A stretch of 64,000 nt of DNA from Isoetes taiwanensis. Taxonomy: Eukaryota > Streptophyta > Lycopodiopsida > Isoetales > Isoetaceae. Below the pieces are notes generated by a model, which saw nothing but the letters and a program-made list of their open reading frames with translations, was not told where the DNA came from and did no database searches. The stretch is from NCBI GenBank assembly GCA_021234155.1, contig JAJEKV010000003.1:7810413-7874412 (forward strand). The letters are read 5' to 3'. Both the position numbers and the translations under genes were made by a program. This document shows, piece by piece, positions 32,753-43,440 of this stretch. Positions within the stretch are counted from its first letter, which is position 1. Each line of letters begins with the position of its first letter.

Positions 32753-33491
32753 TGTACATTTATTGGACACGTGTGAAAAGTGTGAAAAGACTAGGTGTGA
32801 CCATCAAAGTATGATTATCGAAGTATAAAATAAAAAAAGGGCAAAAAGCAAAAAAGCATATATTAGCGAAGACCCTTTATACAGAAGATAATCCTAATCC
32901 ATAGGGGAAGCAGAAGACAAGGCATTAAGCTTTGAAGAGATACCCCTAATGCCAGGACAAAAACAATCCATCTACAACATAGACAAGGCCATGGGTCCTT
33001 ATACCGCAAAGCAGGCACGTACTGGATCAATAACACAACAATACGAGGGGAAGGCGGATAAGAAGGCACTATTTAAGGAATAGTATGCAGCGGGACCTTC
33101 AGTAGGGAAGTCAATGAAGCACTTTCTGGAGAGTATTCTTAAGGAGAAGAGAGAAGAAAGCATAAGGAAAAAGCTATGTTTCAGATGCTTCTAACTAGCC
33201 ATCGCACTCATGACTATCAATTGTAGGAAAAGCTTCCAGATTACAGGTGAGGAAGAGGTCAGAATCAGAGGAAGGAGGTCAAACTTTAGGAGCTGCGGAG
33301 CTGCTTGCGTAGGAGATCTGGCAACAAAGCATAGAAAGGCCGATTAGGATGTGAAGAGGAGAAGGCAGGCCGATTGTGCTTGTTGTTCAAGAGATTGTAG
33401 GAGAATTTGGCGCAGGACATAGTCCAATCAAAGTAGATCAAAACCTTGGGCTGTCAGAGTAGAGTTGTCTAGATACTACCCAGATCCTATA
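32753..33491 (+). repeat. 3' LTR of inner copia element
   Basis: Starts tgtacatttattggacacgtg and ends agatcctata, matching the 5' LTR ends. It is longer (739 bp) because it keeps an internal block of about 350 bp absent from the 5' LTR, including a possible TATA-type sequence (tatttaagg, near 33070). The purine-rich text aggggttgaggggaag about 25-35 bp upstream could be the polypurine tract. Confidence 0.75.
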
Positions 33492-34780
33492 GTGATGAAT
33501 TGTTGTTGTATACCATGCTCTAAGCGATAGTTACAAAATGCATGCGAATCATATTTGCCACCACCATCACTTCTGAGCACTTTAATACGGTGGCCAGTTT
33601 CCACTATGACACATGCATGATATATTCTAAACATATTTACATGCAAACAAATAGACAGTTGCTTTGCGAGAAAAATCTTGAACAAAGATGATAAAATACA
33701 TCTTATGCGCAAAAGCCTCTACATTCATTAAAACACATATGTCACTATGTGGGCGTCGAGAATTGCTCACTTTGTCCTTGAAGGAATAGCTTCTGATGCT
33801 GTTTACCAAGGACACATACGATAGCTCATAGTTGGATAGCATGAGGCCATTCACTAGTGAACGCTGATGCATTTCAATAATAGTGCTGGCGAAAATGACC
33901 AAACTTTCTATGCCAGCTATCACGTTGCTCATTTTCTGCTCGAGCTATTACCAATTGATCTGCCTCAACTTGCTTCTTCACTATAGTATGAGCATTCAAC
34001 TGATATAATAAGGCAAAATGAATGCTTGCGACTAGTATTTGCTGGTTGCTTGATAAAACTTGGCATCCATTCTTTTAAAACCGCACTATATATCCTAACC
34101 CAGCTAGAACTCCCACTAACAAAAGTGTTTTTGTCATGCTTGGAACATAGAGGACTTTCTAAATTATTTTTGCGAGCCCATTTGAAAGGGTAATTTCTAC
34201 GCTGCCCATTTCCATAATGATGTGGCCAAAATCACCATCTAATGTGACTCTCTTGCCGACACGCATCGTTTGCAATTCCTAAAAGAAATCATTACGTGGA
34301 CCAAGTGTTGAGTAGCTCTAGAAATTTCTTCCCCATTCTGTCCTATACTGCCACCCATTATTGCCATAAAATCTTTTTCATTATTAATATCTGCATTAAA
34401 TGCCTTATCTTTTTCTTTTGTAAAATATGTTGGACATTTTCTTACATAGTGGCCAGATTTTTACAATAATTGCAAACTCCTTTTCTTTGATTCTGAGATG
34501 TTGCAGATTTATTGTTTTAGAAGATTTATTGTTTGAGACGGACCTAGAATTGGTGCCACTATTGCTATCACCATCACTCTTGCCTGGTGCCGTACTGCCC
34601 TTGTACTTATAAAAGCCTTGAGTCTTCTACTTAGGAAACATTGCAATACAAGATTCATCCCCTTCTTTTAATTCACCTTTGGATAAAACCAACATGGTGG
34701 ATTTATGAATCTCATCAGCCAAAGCTGATCATGGCCATGGCCTTCATATTCTTCACTTCCCATTTTGTTATCTCTGCTAA
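33492..34780 (-). mobile_element. Outer copia element: gag, protease, integrase N-part
   Basis: The minus strand continues the outer copia element. Near 34430-34475 a shifted frame gives a CCHC zinc knuckle (CNYCKN...GHYVRKCPTYF) of gag. At 34100-34260 DFGHIIMEMGSVEI and VLYVPSMTKTLLLVG are the protease-to-GAG-pre-integrase stretch. From 33960 to 33492 integrase reads VNGLMLSNYELSYVSL, KMYFIIFVQDFSRKA and IKVLRSDGGGKYDSHAF, ending HGIQQQFIT at the inner LTR. The 5' LTR of this outer element was not identified to the right. Confidence 0.75.
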
Positions 34781-35100
34781 ATCAGATGGTCACTTTTCTG
34801 TATGTCACATCACACACATGTCACCCCATTGCAAATCCCATTCTTTTCAAAGATTCCTCAAAATAAGTTGTTTAAGATCATAAAAGTAACATGTTGTCTT
34901 GCCACATCATCACCAACACTTCCACATCATCACCCACGTGTCGCATTCATCACCTCCACCTCATCACATGTTTTGACTAGAAAAATATACCTGGCCAAGT
35001 TGTTTGACACCTCATCACCCCTATTTACCATGTCAGCATCATTTTGCCAATTCATCTTGACTACTTGCCACATCACCATCTCCATATCCCTTTTGAACCA
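34781..35100. repeat. Degenerate CATCAC-rich stretch
   Basis: Words such as cacatcatcacc, cacctcatcac and ccacatcacc recur about a dozen times (34800-35080), giving a diffuse short-period repeat without a strict unit. Confidence 0.5.
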
Positions 35101-37180
35101 AAAAATCAAAAATCTAGTTTTGCAAAAAAGATTCCACTATAGTATACGGCATCAAAAAAGATTCCTTTTGCAAAAAAGAATTTTCTAAAAAGTGTTCATT
35201 TAGGCCTTCATATTTGGTTTGTTGGGAAGTGTGCTAGGCTCCATGGGTTGCAAAAAATTTTCCTATCTACCCCCAACCCCAGTCTAGATTTCCCCGTCCA
35301 ATCACCCCCCGCCACGTGGTACACCCGGGCGTGTGGGGCGGTGGAGGTGCCGAATCCACGTGGACATAGCACGTCTGAATTAATAATAATTGATTTTTCA
35401 GGCCTTATATACCAGAGCTTCTTCTGTGCAAAGTTCATGTGGGATATATCAAGCCTATTCTGCCAATAACCTTAATTCATAGTTATGCCAAGATCCGCAA
35501 ATCAACCCGAACCAACCGCTTAATCATGGTCTACAGACTTCGGATTGGACTACATTGCACCAAAAACTCATGAACTGAACTAAACTAAAAAACAAAGATC
35601 CGGCCCGGATTTGCCAAGAATAGGCCAGAACAGAGGGTTTGAAAAGGGGGAAAATGCTCACATATTTTTGAGGGCTTTGAGGCGAAAGACTTGTCGAGGT
35701 TCTTTGAGGAAAGACCAGTTTCGATGGTTTGAGGTTGGATTTGCCTTCCACACGCCAGATTATGCACGAATTTTTTATATTTTCTGTGAATTACCTGATT
35801 GAATACTTGATTTGATTCTGTGCCCAAGACATAGAGCTTGGGATTATCTTTGTTTGCTGTATGATTCTTAAGTGAATGAAAATCCGATCCTTGGAAAAAA
35901 TATTTGTGAATGATTTCTTTTGACGTTGTGTTTTGCATCATGAAAAATCTGAGAGTTGACCTTTGCATTTAGGCACGAGAAATATTGCAAAAAATAATTG
36001 CATATAAGAATATACAAAATAGGTGGATGATGATCAAAGTGCTTACATATTCCTCTGATAGAGATCTCTACTTGCATGATTAAGTCAAGAATCTACTCAT
36101 ACTAGTCCTCATTTGCATTTTCATAGAGTAACTTGCATTCTTTCATCTGCAAAAGCATAGATAGCATTGGGATTTACTCCAAAGACAAAAAAAAGAACTC
36201 TCAAGCGTCAATTAGCCCAAATTTAGCCTGATGTCCATAGCCTGTAACAGTCTGTCAGACCTAAACTTAAATTTCCAGGATAATCTGCATATTTCTTTGC
36301 AAAAAGAGTACTTGACCATTGTGCGCAGACATGTTAAGAAATGATTCAAGCATCAAATCCCAAAAAGGAGCTGCCTTTTTGGAGTTACAGAAATCCACTC
36401 TCTGCCAGGGATATTGACCAAATTTTGACCTGGTCAGGAGTACATTTTTGAGTGATTTGCACTGATCAAAATCTGTTTGACTTTTTGCCCAACATTGGGC
36501 AGCTCTGGCACCAAAAATCATGAGCAGACCCTTGCTTGCTTGCATTTGGCATCTTTTCTTGCAAGGCAGACTTTTTTCTCTTTTGGGAAAGTGATTGAGG
36601 ATTGTTATTTGAGCTTTCTACTTGGAATTTTTTCACACAGAGTGGTTGCCTTAAGGAACCTGGAGGTTCTAAACCACTGAGGTTGAAGGTTTGTTAGGAA
36701 CACCTTCAACAATAATGCCAAGGTGAATACCATTGACATTCGATATTTAAAAATCTCTAATAGTTCAAATTGCATTGATTTCATCTGTTAAGGGAATTTC
36801 ACTTCGTGATCTAGTGCTCCGGAAAGCAGCTCAATCAATATGGCCTAAAAGATTTCAGTGTGAAATGAGAATTTTACGATTATATGAATAATGATGCTTT
36901 CCTAGTATTCTCAACATTTGACCTCTACAACAGAGGTATGTTGTTGATAAATGCTCTTGGAAAAAATTCATGGATTTATCAGCACAAAATTTTGGCAGCT
37001 ACGTACAAGATTATTGGAGTTACATAAAGGAGGCAGTTGAATTTGCAATTGTGTGATTGATGATTTAAAGGCATATATGATGCCATGAACCTTGTTTCTT
37101 TGTTGTATTGTTTCGCTTATGGGCCTTGGGCCTATACGACGTGATTCATAAATCTAATATAATAAAGATCTAATATAATA
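35101..37180. other. No gene recognised
   Basis: Holds a GC-rich patch at 35270-35365 with two ccacgtgg sites (G-box cores) and otherwise AT-rich non-coding sequence. The 36250-36690 part has the look of LTR or leader sequence but no paired copy is present in the window. Confidence 0.35.
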
Positions 37181-37378
37181 AAGCAATAGCATCCGTGAGT
37201 ATGTATGTGAGTATGTTCGCCCCCATGGTGGAGGATACGCCACGTGGCGCAATATCAGCCCTCCATCTATTTCAATGGAGGGCTTTGAAAACTTTTATGT
37301 TGTGTGGAGGATTCAAACCATGGTCCTTGACTCCCAAAACCCCCATACTTACCACTAAGCCACGCACTGGTTTATTGA
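37145..37378 (-). mobile_element. tRNA-derived SINE
   Basis: Read on the minus strand, the head carries an A box (tggcttagtgg, plus 37352-37362) and a B box (ggtttgaatcc, plus 37309-37319) with about 32 bp between them, the spacing of an RNA polymerase III type-2 promoter. The body contains a small hairpin (gccctccat...atggagggc, about 37257-37282) and the tail ends in a duplicated tttattatattagatc unit (37151-37185). It is not a functional tRNA: no acceptor stem or plausible cloverleaf closes around the boxes. Confidence 0.7.
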
Positions 37379-37429
37379 AAAAATTAGAAGTTCACATATA
37401 GTTAAGGGCGAGCCTTGATTAATTCAAGA

Positions 37430-37990
37430 ATGCTTCATGATGGAATATTCTAAATGCTCATGGGTAAGCACCTCAGTCTAAAAATAGTAACCTTTTTGAA
37501 ACTTTGTAAACACTCAAGTTAGAATGTTCTAGAATATTCCAGATGCTCATGAGTAAGCACCTCAGTCTAAAAATTGAAAGTTTTTTGAAACTTTACAAGG
37601 ATTTGAAATAGAATGTTCTAGAATGTTTTAGAATGTTCCAGATGCTTAGGGTAAGAACCTCAGTCCAAGAATAGAAAGTTTTTTGAAAATTTACAAAAAA
37701 TCAAAATGGAAAGTTCTAGATAGTTCTAGAATATTCTAGATGCTCATGGATAAACATCCCAGTCTAAAAATAGAATGTTTGTTGAAAAATTGCAAAGAGA
37801 CAAAGTAGAAAGTTCTACATGCTTAGATGCTCATGAGCAAGCAGTTCAGTCCAAAAATAGAAAGGCTCATAGGTAAGCCCTTGGTCTCAAATAGAAAGTT
37901 TTTTAAAACTTTGCAAAAAGACAAAATAATTATGTTCTAGAATGTTTCAGATGCTCATGGGCAGGCGCCTCAGTCTAAAGATAGAAAGTT
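37430..37990. repeat. Degenerate ~100 bp tandem array
   Basis: Successive units share gatgctcatgggtaagcacc, tcagtctaaaaatagaaag, ttttttgaaactttac and gttctagaatgttc. About six to seven diverged units are seen, beginning near 37450, 37545, 37640, 37740, 37820 and 37940. Confidence 0.75.
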
Positions 37991-38885
37991 CTAAAATTTT
38001 GCAAGCTCAGTACAAGAATAGAAAGTTTTCAAGATACAATGCTTTAGAAATAGTAGTAGGTGGGAGTCAGCTCCTCATGGGTAGTAGGCATGACTTCTCA
38101 ATAGTTGATTCTTTAGAATGGGTAATATTGGGTGCTGAGCCACATGGGTGTGTGATGCTTTTAAATTTGTAATAGGTGTGCAAGCTCAGTTTAAGAATAG
38201 AAAGTTTTCAAAATATGCAATACTTTGGAAATGGTAGTAGGTGGGAGTAGTAAGCTCCCCATAGGTAGTAGGTATGACTCCTCAATAGGTGATTCTTTAG
38301 AATTGGTAGTACGTGGCAGTAAACTTCTCATAAATCGTCAAATGGATGTTCAGTGACATCGATATGGCCGTTAAGCCACATAGGTGATGCTTTCCTCATG
38401 TGTGATGCTTTGGAATTAGCAGTAGGTGTGAGTCAACTTCTAATGGGTGCGACCTTGGAATTGACAGTAGGTGTGAGTAAGCTGCCAATGGGCTGTCAGT
38501 AGGTGAGTCACCTTCTAATGGGTGCACCTTTGCAATTGGCAATAGGTGTGAGTAAGCTCCCAATGGATGATACCTTGGAATTGATAGGGATTGGCAGTAG
38601 ATGTATATAAACTCTACATGGGTGATACTTTGAAATTGTAGTAGGTATGAGTCAACTCCTCATGTATGATACTTTCAAATTGGTAGTAGATGTGAGTCTA
38701 ACCTTCATGGGTGGTACTTTGAAATTGGCAGTAAGTGGCAGTAAACTCCTCATAGATTGAAAAAAGAATGTTGAGTACAGTAGGTGTGAGTCAGCTTCTA
38801 ATGAACGAGACTTTGGAATTGATAGTAAGTGTGAGTAAGCTCCCAATGGTGATACTTTGCAATTTGTAGTAAGTGTTGGTAGTGT
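37991..38885. repeat. Second degenerate tandem array
   Basis: A different unit of roughly 45-90 bp is repeated many times: ttggaattggcagtaggtgt, gagtaagctcctcatgggt, gatactttg. It follows directly on the preceding array. Unit length is variable and units are intermixed. Confidence 0.75.
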
Positions 38886-39075
38886 CTAAATCGGGGCGAG
38901 GACTCGAGCGAAGGACGAGGCCGAGCCGAGGGATAGCTTAGAGCAGTAGTGCAAAAGATGCCCAAACCAAGGCGAGGCCTCAGTAGAAGGCCGAGGCCGA
39001 GCTGAGGAATAGCTTAAAAGAAAAGGGCCTGCCCATTAGGGCGGGCCCTTTTCTAGTCTAGTATATAAATAAATA
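38886..39075. repeat. GC-rich tandem pair with palindrome and TATA
   Basis: Two ~95 bp units share gcgag...ctc...ga(a)ggccgaggccgagc and gagg(g)atagctta (38893-38945 and 38972-39020). They are followed by a hairpin, aaaagggcctgccc-atta-gggcgggccctttt (39021-39053, one mismatch), then tatataaata. The combination resembles a terminal repeat of a small retroelement, but no second copy is in the window. Confidence 0.5.
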
Positions 39076-39655
39076 TATTAGAACGTTGCAAGGGGCTTGC
39101 TTTATGTCCGATTTCTAAAAAATGTGAAAGCATCTAATATTTTCTTAGCTACCTATTTCAAAGCTCACTTGGTGATTTGGAACTTGTGTTGGATCAGCAT
39201 ATGCCTAGATTGTATGCCAATTTGTGTTGGATTTACTATATGTTTGGATCTTGTAGGAGGATCTGGTGAAAAGGAAAAAGGGGTTGAATAGTATTTGACT
39301 TGAAGTTGCAACTTTTGTTAGCGTTTCCAGATTTGGTTGGCACATTTACATACTCTATTTTGTCTATTGAACCCAAATACTATTTGATTTTGAGGGGAAG
39401 AGCAATGCCATATCATTTTTGGCTGATATGGAAGAATGTGTGGATTGGTTGATAATTAATCTAATTATATTGTTACCCTTTCTCACTAAATTAGTGCTTA
39501 ACTGAGTTAAGTGTACCTCTCCTAGGTCACTTAACTTCTAGTTTAAAATAAGGGGACCAGTTAAAATTTTAATTAAACTTAACTTAACTATTGTCAGTAT
39601 GAAACTGACCTTGTTAAGCTAACCATAGTTAAAATTTAACCAAATCGTTATTTAA

Positions 39656-39768
39656 CTAGTAGTAACTTAAGTGTTAGTGTGAGCAAGTTTCTATTATTTA
39701 CCACATTAAATCTAGTAGTAACTTAAGTGTTAGTGTGAGCAAGTTTCCATTATTTACCACATTAAATC
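39656..39768. repeat. 56 bp tandem duplication
   Basis: agtaacttaagtgttagtgt and the text after it, through ccacattaaatcta, occurs at 39661 and again at 39717 with a single T/C difference. The duplication is recent. Confidence 0.9.
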
Positions 39769-40357
39769 TAACTTAATCGCTTGTGGGAATTGACACTAAA
39801 GCATAAATCATAAGGAAGAAATAGTAGAGAAGAAGACCATTATAGAAGAACTAGAAGAGCATTCAATGTCTTATGCTATCACATGCTTATTTCTTGCTTA
39901 TTTCTGGCCCCATAGTCATTGCATCCAAGCAAAATGTAGAAGAGCGGGAAGAACTCCATCGACGAGTTTAAAAAAAGTAAAGAGAAAAAAAGGATATAGC
40001 ATCCGCTCCATCACACAAAAAAACCGGGAGACTATGGCTATGGCTTATGATTCCACGCGACTATGGCTTATGAGTGCAGTCGGAGAGTATGCATAAGAAA
40101 TAGTGATGGAGGAAGAATGTGGGGCTTGAAATTCGGGCATAGTTACTAGATTCAAGAATGCAATAAAAGGAGCGTAATTTTACAGGAAGAAAATGATGAA
40201 GCTAAGCCGACTTATAAACCAAGGACCAGCGGGTCTGAGCAGAAGGTCAGCCGGCTCTAGTGTCAATTTGATTGTGGCTGTGATCCATTCTCATAACTTT
40301 CTAGAACTCTTATGGATCTGCCCATATACAGAAGGAACGCTGGTCTGTTATGCTATG
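39769..40357. other. No feature recognised; includes 3' flank of next gene
   Basis: The 3' UTR of the minus-strand gene at 40358-41037 should lie here. Otherwise unassigned. Confidence 0.4.
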
Positions 40358-41037
40358 CTAATCTGTTAGATTAGAATCAGTGGTATCATCCTCAGTGGTA
40401 TCATAAACCTGGATGATGTGGTTTTTTTGGGGGCATGTAAAATTGGGACTGGGGAGCTGCGGAGTAAAATTTTCGGCATTTCCTGAAATGGCAAGGTCAC
40501 TGAATTGGGTAGCTTCTGAATTGGAGTTGTGATTTGCTTCTGGATATTGTGCATTTGCTGAAACGGTGAGCTGCTGCCTGCTGAACTGAGAATTGGAGTC
40601 ATTATTTGCTCCTAGAGTTCCTGAGAAAACCAGAGTAATCATCAATTTCTAAAGAAGCGCGTTGGATGGGTGTTAAAAGAAAGAAAACTAAAAACCTGTT
40701 AAGCGCTGAAATGCAATCATAATTGCAATGAGGAACGCCACAGGAAAAATGAATAAGATCGGAAGATTAATAGTGATATTAGCGCCGGGGATGTCGAGCT
40801 TAATACTGGTCTTGATGCAGGGAATGATCAAGAGCACCAACAGTATCAGAATGTAAGCGTGGCTTGTTGTGCCGATCTCACTGGCATCTGCGTCAATTGA
40901 CTCAAACTCTGAGCAACAAAGAGAGAATTTAAGTAGCAAATTGGGAGAACTACGGTCGGATAAAAACCTGAAAGTGGCGTAGCAGTTAGAAAAACACAAC
41001 TGGCCAATGCTACCACGGATAGAATGAAGAATTTCAT
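40358..41037 (-). CDS. Unknown three-exon gene: signal peptide, two TM helices
   Basis: Three minus-strand exons join without frame loss: 41037-40968, 40908-40696 and 40620-40358, both introns GT-AG and phase 1 (60 and 75 bp). The 181-residue product begins MKFFILSVVALASCVFLTA, a convincing secretory signal peptide with likely cleavage near residue 22-23. An acidic stretch (EFESIDADASEIG) is followed by two hydrophobic segments (about residues 43-58, AYILILLVLLIIPC; about 75-91, PILFIFPVAFLIAIMIAF). The hydrophilic C-terminal tail (about 88 residues) is rich in Asn, Ser, Thr and Gln, with N-x-S/T sites (for example NFT and NLT), and ends DTTDSNLTD. I do not recognise the family; it could be a lineage-specific membrane protein. 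An upstream in-frame ATG exists, but the one chosen starts the signal peptide. The absence of frame errors argues that it is intact. Confidence 0.6.
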
Positions 41038-41307
41038 GGTGAAATAGGAGCCAGCCACACCCCTTATGCTCTGCCTTCGCAACTCTGGTTTTCGATCTGC
41101 CTCTGGGACTCTGGTTTTTGCTCTGAGAGGAGGATAAAGCACTGCTTTTTTGGCAACACTGCTTTCGCCCTTAAGTGTGCAGGAAAGGCACGGCATACAG
41201 GGCTCTTAAAGTATACAGGGCAGCCACCTCTCCAGGCGTGGCCCAGAGAGGAGGATAAGGCACCACACGTCGCCAGGGAAGGGAAGGGAAGTAGATTGCC
41301 TTTCTTG
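41038..41307 (-). promoter_or_regulatory. Upstream region of unknown gene
   Basis: This is the promoter and 5' UTR side of the minus-strand gene. It contains gaagggaagtagattgcctttc (41281-41303), a motif shared with the hairpin at 42060-42142, so part of the promoter is MITE-derived. Confidence 0.35.
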
Positions 41308-41431
41308 TATAGGGTTAAACTATCTGGGACCCCTTTCTGTTCTTGGCAGGGCAATTTCGCGACCGGCGGCAGCCGGGAGCGAAATTCCCTGCCAAGAACA
41401 GAAAGGGGTCCCAGATCGGTTACCCCTACAA
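41308..41431. mobile_element. Near-perfect foldback hairpin
   Basis: Left arm 41322-41360 (atctgggacccctttctgtt...) and right arm 41379-41416 are reverse complements apart from one 1 bp indel. The intervening gaccggcggcagccggga continues pairing imperfectly. Outer flanks (atagggtta / taacccct-type) extend the symmetry to about 41308 and 41431. A structure this long and clean is a recent foldback/MITE insertion or its relic. Confidence 0.8.
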
Positions 41432-41641
41432 TATCATAATCGGGGAGTTGAATCATCTCAATATTTTTGTCTGATCTCTAACCTGCGCAGCCGGTGATGC
41501 AGAATCGAAGAATTCAACTGCAATTCCGTGTTCTTGGCTGAGTCGACGTGGGCGCATCAGAATGCACCACCGGAATAGAATGCGGCCCGATTATGATATT
41601 GTTTGTTTTTCTTGTTTGTTATGTGGAAACACTTCGGAATC

Positions 41642-42055
41642 ATTCTAAGCCAGCAGTAGTATGAACCCAGCAGTAGTAGCTCTATCGTTTACCAAGAACT
41701 TTTCACTTACATTCTTTTTTTTAGTGTTGGGCAAAGTCTGAGGAACACTAACTAACCGGTTGAAATCGCGGGTTGAAATCGCAAATTTTCCGCTTCGATT
41801 AGTGTAAGGTAGGGATTTTTCCGGCAAGTTTTCTTAAGGTTTTCTATTAAAATAATAGAAATTTCCGGCAATTTTCCCATAGGACCTAAAAAGTTTCCCC
41901 AACACTGGCTCCTTCCCCTCGCCTTCGTAAGTGTTCCTTCCCCTTGCCTTCGTAAGGAAACATCTGCCAGTAAAAGCATGCCACGTGGCGGCCTTTCACA
42001 ACAAGAATGTAAGTGAAAAGTTCTTGCTGGGTTCACAGTGCTGCTGGCTTAGAAT
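41642..42055. mobile_element. MITE with ~55 bp terminal inverted repeats
   Basis: Left end cattctaagccagcag...tgaacccagca, then agaacttttcacttacattc; right end is the complement (gaatgtaagtgaaaagttct...tgctgggttca...ctgctggcttagaatg). The left repeat has a 22 bp insertion relative to the right. Inside, agtgttgggcaaagt (about 41723) pairs with a complementary segment near 41890-41907, indicating a second nested foldback. There is no coding potential. The target duplication was not resolved. Confidence 0.8.
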
Positions 42056-42059
42056 GAAC

Positions 42060-42142
42060 AAGAAAGGCAATCTACTTGCCTTCCCTTGGCATGCGGTGGA
42101 GCCCTGATGACATGCCAGGGAAGGCAAGTAGATTGCCTTTCC
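42060..42142. mobile_element. Foldback hairpin with ~31 bp arms
   Basis: Left arm gaaaggcaatctacttgcct... (from 42062) ends in ttggcatg near 42094. The right arm (about 42111-42141) is its complement apart from one extra T. The loop is about 16 bp. The same arm sequence is found once at 41281-41303, so one family was mobile here. Confidence 0.8.
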
Positions 42143-42171
42143 TCTTTCCTGTATAGTGTATACATAAGCAC

Positions 42172-42264
42172 AACATAGAAACATGGTTGCTTATTGTGAT
42201 GCTGACACATGTCAGACAACATAGAAACATGGTTGCTTATTGTGATGCTGACATGTGCCAGCTG
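42172..42264. repeat. 47 bp tandem duplication
   Basis: acatagaaacatggttgctt and the following attgtgatgctgaca occur at about 42173 and again at about 42220, almost unchanged. Confidence 0.85.
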
Positions 42265-43440
42265 CCTACAAAACAGAATGGAAGTCTGGTCTTCCAATTT
42301 CGTATGACTAGTTGTCCAGGTTAACAATGTTTTTTTCACTAACTTTAACAAAGCCTTTTCACTCATTGTTTAACACAGATAACAGCAGATTCACAGAGAT
42401 TTAAAGACCGATCCGCACCACACAGATTCACACAGCTGTAAGACAGATGTTTTATGATCGGATTTAACAACAGTGAAAAAACATACAGTTACACCTAAAG
42501 CAACAGAGTTTCATTTAAAACAGCGATGGATTTGAACAGAGATTTACACTAAAAAACAAAGATTCACAATAATGGATATCAGAGATTTGAACCAAGATTT
42601 ACAACAGTGGAAGAAGGGGTCCCGTTGTTTCTTTCCCCTGCGAATCACATAAGAGGTGGAAGCCAAAAATAACTGCATGTAAGGTAGAACAACAAGATCA
42701 ATATAAAGTTCCAGAAACGCAAGAACGTTAGGAAAATATTAACTCAGAAACTCTTAGCTCTGTCGCTGCCGTAAGTTTGCTGCCATATTGCCATTCCGGG
42801 AAGAAACAATTTGTTTGTAGAAAGGGCCCACACAAGCTCTCCCATTCCACGTCTAAGCACGAAAAAGGAGGCATATAAGAAATATGAGCCTACACCTCAA
42901 GAATCATCTCGCATGAGAACTCGTCCCTTTAGACACATTTGCAGCAGGAAAATTACATTTCAAGAGACCTTAAATACAAAAAACTACAATGCAACCTTAT
43001 CTATATGGTTCATGGCCCCAGAGGCGCTAAATCCAAACCAGAATCCGAAGGAATAGACTTAGAATCAAGCGAAATAACTGCAAGGTCAAGAAATTTCTAA
43101 AATACACATGAATATGTAGCATTATAACAGGGGGTTTTGTTTGTGATTTTGTACGCTTTTCGGCATGGTTTTCCTATGATTTCAGTGCTGTATTCATTGG
43201 GCCATACTAAATAGTATTTCTAGAGTGCGGCTTTTTTGGAGCGTCGATCTTAGCTTCAACAATCTAACGGTTCTTGTTTTGGCCTCCTTATTCATATTCA
43301 TGCATGAAACCAGAAATGTTCTCTCTCAGAAGTTCTTGTGGAGGTATTCCGATCCGTCCTGTTGAACAATTCAATCCATCCTGTTGAACAATTCATTCAA
43401 CAGTTGTGGTATGCAAGATTTTTCTAAATTGTTTGCTAAC
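42265..43440. other. No gene recognised
   Basis: Has a short local duplication around tcctgttgaacaattca (about 43358 and 43379) and a diffuse series of cagattcacacag/agatttaca words at 42375-42600. Nothing else is supported. Confidence 0.4.

Noticed and set aside
36490-36510. A minus-strand primer-binding-like site (tggtgccagagc)
   Set aside because: It differs from the tRNA-Met site at two positions and no LTR pair or retroviral-type domain is associated with it.
37300-37365. A functional tRNA gene
   Set aside because: A and B boxes are present but no acceptor stem or full cloverleaf can be formed. A SINE head explains them.
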